Origin: Enterococcus_I eurekensis
GTDB taxonomy: Bacteria > Bacillota > Bacilli > Lactobacillales > Enterococcaceae
Assembly (NCBI RefSeq): GCF_042654605.1
Contig: NZ_JBHSGT010000047.1
Span: 1-23,782, forward strand
DNA: 23,782 bases
Reading direction: 5' to 3'
Each line of letters begins with the position of its first letter. Position 1 is the stretch's first letter. Below, piece by piece: positions 22,676 through 23,782 of the stretch. A program made the position numbers and the translations under genes. The notes under the pieces are model-generated. The model saw only the letters and a program-made list of their open reading frames with translations. It did no database searches and was not told the DNA's origin.

Positions 22676-23699
22676 ATTTGATATTTTGATTCATCTGTGC
22701 GATACCTTCATTCAGAATCTCAATTTGTGTGATTGTTTGTTCTTTTGTTACCAATTGTGGTGCTCCGTGTTTAATCGTTTGATATAAAGCTTCATAGAAA
22801 CGACTATAATCACCAATTTCAGAAACAACTTTTTCTTCATGATAACGCCCTGCGTCATCCATGTATGTTAAGACACCATAATGCTCCGGTAAATCAACGC
22901 CAAAATCAGAGTTGGTTGGCATATGGAATAATTTTAAATGTTCTTCTTGACGGTCTTTGGTCTGTTTAACAAAGCAACCTTTTGTACCGTAAACAACAAA
23001 ACTTGGTCGTTCTTTAATTCTAAAATAACTAGACTTCACTGAAATTTTTAGTCCATCTTGATAAAATAAATCCAAATCGAAATAGTCGTTCAAACGATTC
23101 TCGCCTAATAATTGACGAACATCATAAGTTGTATTTAACGGCTTACCGAAATAAGATAAGACTTGATCTAATGTATGACAAGCATGTGAATAGAAGAAAC
23201 CATCAAGTTTTGAAAAATGATGCGTATTCAAAGGGACTTCTGGTCGGAAATAATCAAAATGCATTTCCACCTCTAAAATATCACCTAAGACACCACTTTC
23301 AATCACCTTTTGAACTGTTAAAAAATCAGAATCAAAGCGACGATTTTGATAACATTGTAGCATTAGGTTCGATTCTTCTGCCAAAGTAAAAAGCTCGAGT
23401 GCTTCTTCTGTCGTTTCGCAAAATGGTTTTTCCACTAAAACATTTTTCCCATTCAATAACGCTTCTTTAGCAAATTGATAATGGCTCGTTGGTGGTGTTG
23501 AAATTACGACAAGTTCAATTTCTTCGTCTGTCCAAATTGAATCGGTGTCCGAAACATATTCCACATCCTTTAATTTATCCCAAGTAGGTTCACTTCTAGC
23601 ATAAATTTTTTTAATTTGAATGTTTTCAACTTTTTGAGCAAACGGTGCATGGTAGCGATTGGTACTTTTCCCATTCCCAATATAAGCAATACTTAACAT
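22674..23699 (-). CDS. Gfo/Idh/MocA family oxidoreductase
   Basis: A 341-residue NAD(P)-dependent sugar-type dehydrogenase. The N-terminal Rossmann fold starts LSIAYIGNGKSTNRYH, with a reduced glycine motif (GNGxxxxRYH) as in the YhhX/YvaA-like branch. It continues with VVISTPPTSHY and the family signature EKP at 90-92. The C-terminal domain (from about 125) carries HACHTLDQ at 172-179, with His175 and Asp178 as the likely catalytic pair. The substrate is not predictable; the nearest branch includes scyllo-inositol dehydrogenases. Strong GGAGGAGA ribosome binding site. Single gene, ending at the terminator shared with the tRNA. Confidence 0.92.
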   Translation of the reverse strand: MLSIAYIGNGKSTNRYHAPFAQKVENIQIKKIYARSEPTWDKLKDVEYVSDTDSIWTDEEIELVVISTPPTSHYQFAKEALLNGKNVLVEKPFCETTEEALELFTLAEESNLMLQCYQNRRFDSDFLTVQKVIESGVLGDILEVEMHFDYFRPEVPLNTHHFSKLDGFFYSHACHTLDQVLSYFGKPLNTTYDVRQLLGENRLNDYFDLDLFYQDGLKISVKSSYFRIKERPSFVVYGTKGCFVKQTKDRQEEHLKLFHMPTNSDFGVDLPEHYGVLTYMDDAGRYHEEKVVSEIGDYSRFYEALYQTIKHGAPQLVTKEQTITQIEILNEGIAQMNQNIK

Positions 23700-23723
23700 G
23701 TAATCTCCTCCATCTTTATTAAC

Positions 23724-23767
23724 TAGCCGAGAACACTCGCGACTTTAGTCGTGTAGATGAATCGGCT
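23724..23767. repeat. Nested inverted repeat at right edge
   Basis: AGCCGA (23726-23731 region) pairs with TCGGCT (23762-23767). Inside it CGCGAC-TTTA-GTCGTG (23738-23753) forms a hairpin with one G-U pair. No T-run follows on either side. The minus strand is open in two frames from the window end down to about 23720, so a truncated gene from the right may end here. Confidence 0.4.
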
Positions 23768-23782
23768 TCGGTTGAGGCACAG

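Noticed and set aside
1..23782. CRISPR array, prophage or defence island
   Set aside because: No regularly spaced repeats, integrases, phage genes or nuclease/toxin clusters were seen; gene content is nearly all conserved core.

Overview
The window reads as chromosomal core DNA of a low-GC Gram-positive bacterium of the order Lactobacillales, most like Enterococcaceae or Carnobacteriaceae (Enterococcus/Vagococcus-type). The basis is the AT-rich sequence, strong GGAGG-type ribosome binding sites, the EpuA-family gene after murA, a cggR-gap-pgk-tpi-eno operon with a CggR operator, and Gram-positive-type secG-est-rnr-smpB order. Genus and species cannot be fixed from the sequence alone. Nearly all genes lie on the minus strand; only the acetyltransferase remnant (13452-14056) and a tRNA (22512-22583) are on the plus strand.

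Layout, left to right. (1) 1-1962: the small DUF1146 gene, murA (first committed step of peptidoglycan synthesis) and a small EpuA-family membrane protein. Each of the first two has a recognisable promoter, and a perfect 15-bp terminator ends the unit. (2) 1961-8625: a complete F1Fo ATP synthase operon atpBEFHAGDC without atpI, with one strong promoter, a final terminator, and an internal terminator-like hairpin between atpE and atpF. (3) 8777-12812: secG, a carboxylesterase, rnr and smpB (secretion, RNA decay, ribosome rescue), with a long structured terminator-like element between secG and the esterase. ssrA is not in the window. (4) 12843-14756: a GNAT acetyltransferase, a divergent maltose/galactoside O-acetyltransferase gene broken by a 2-bp frameshift, and a nitroreductase-family gene. 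(5) 14757-15402: a gene-free stretch that contains what looks like a deleted group IIC intron, sitting exactly at the T-tract of the enolase terminator. (6) 15403-21083: the central glycolytic operon cggR-gap-pgk-tpiA-eno. It has a strong promoter, a candidate cre site over the start point, a well-spaced two-repeat CggR operator, a terminator-like hairpin between gap and pgk, and a candidate extra promoter for eno. (7) 21094-23782: rpoN (sigma-54), a divergent tRNA-Arg(CCG) with its own promoter and terminator, a Gfo/Idh/MocA oxidoreductase, and an unexplained palindromic edge.

The genes together cover energy coupling, lower glycolysis, cell wall precursor synthesis and RNA quality control. 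I found no defence system, phage, CRISPR array or clearly new multi-gene system. The most unusual items are the intron relict joined to the eno terminator, the intra-operon hairpins at places where subunit or enzyme dosage differs (atpE/atpF, gap/pgk), and the frameshifted acetyltransferase.
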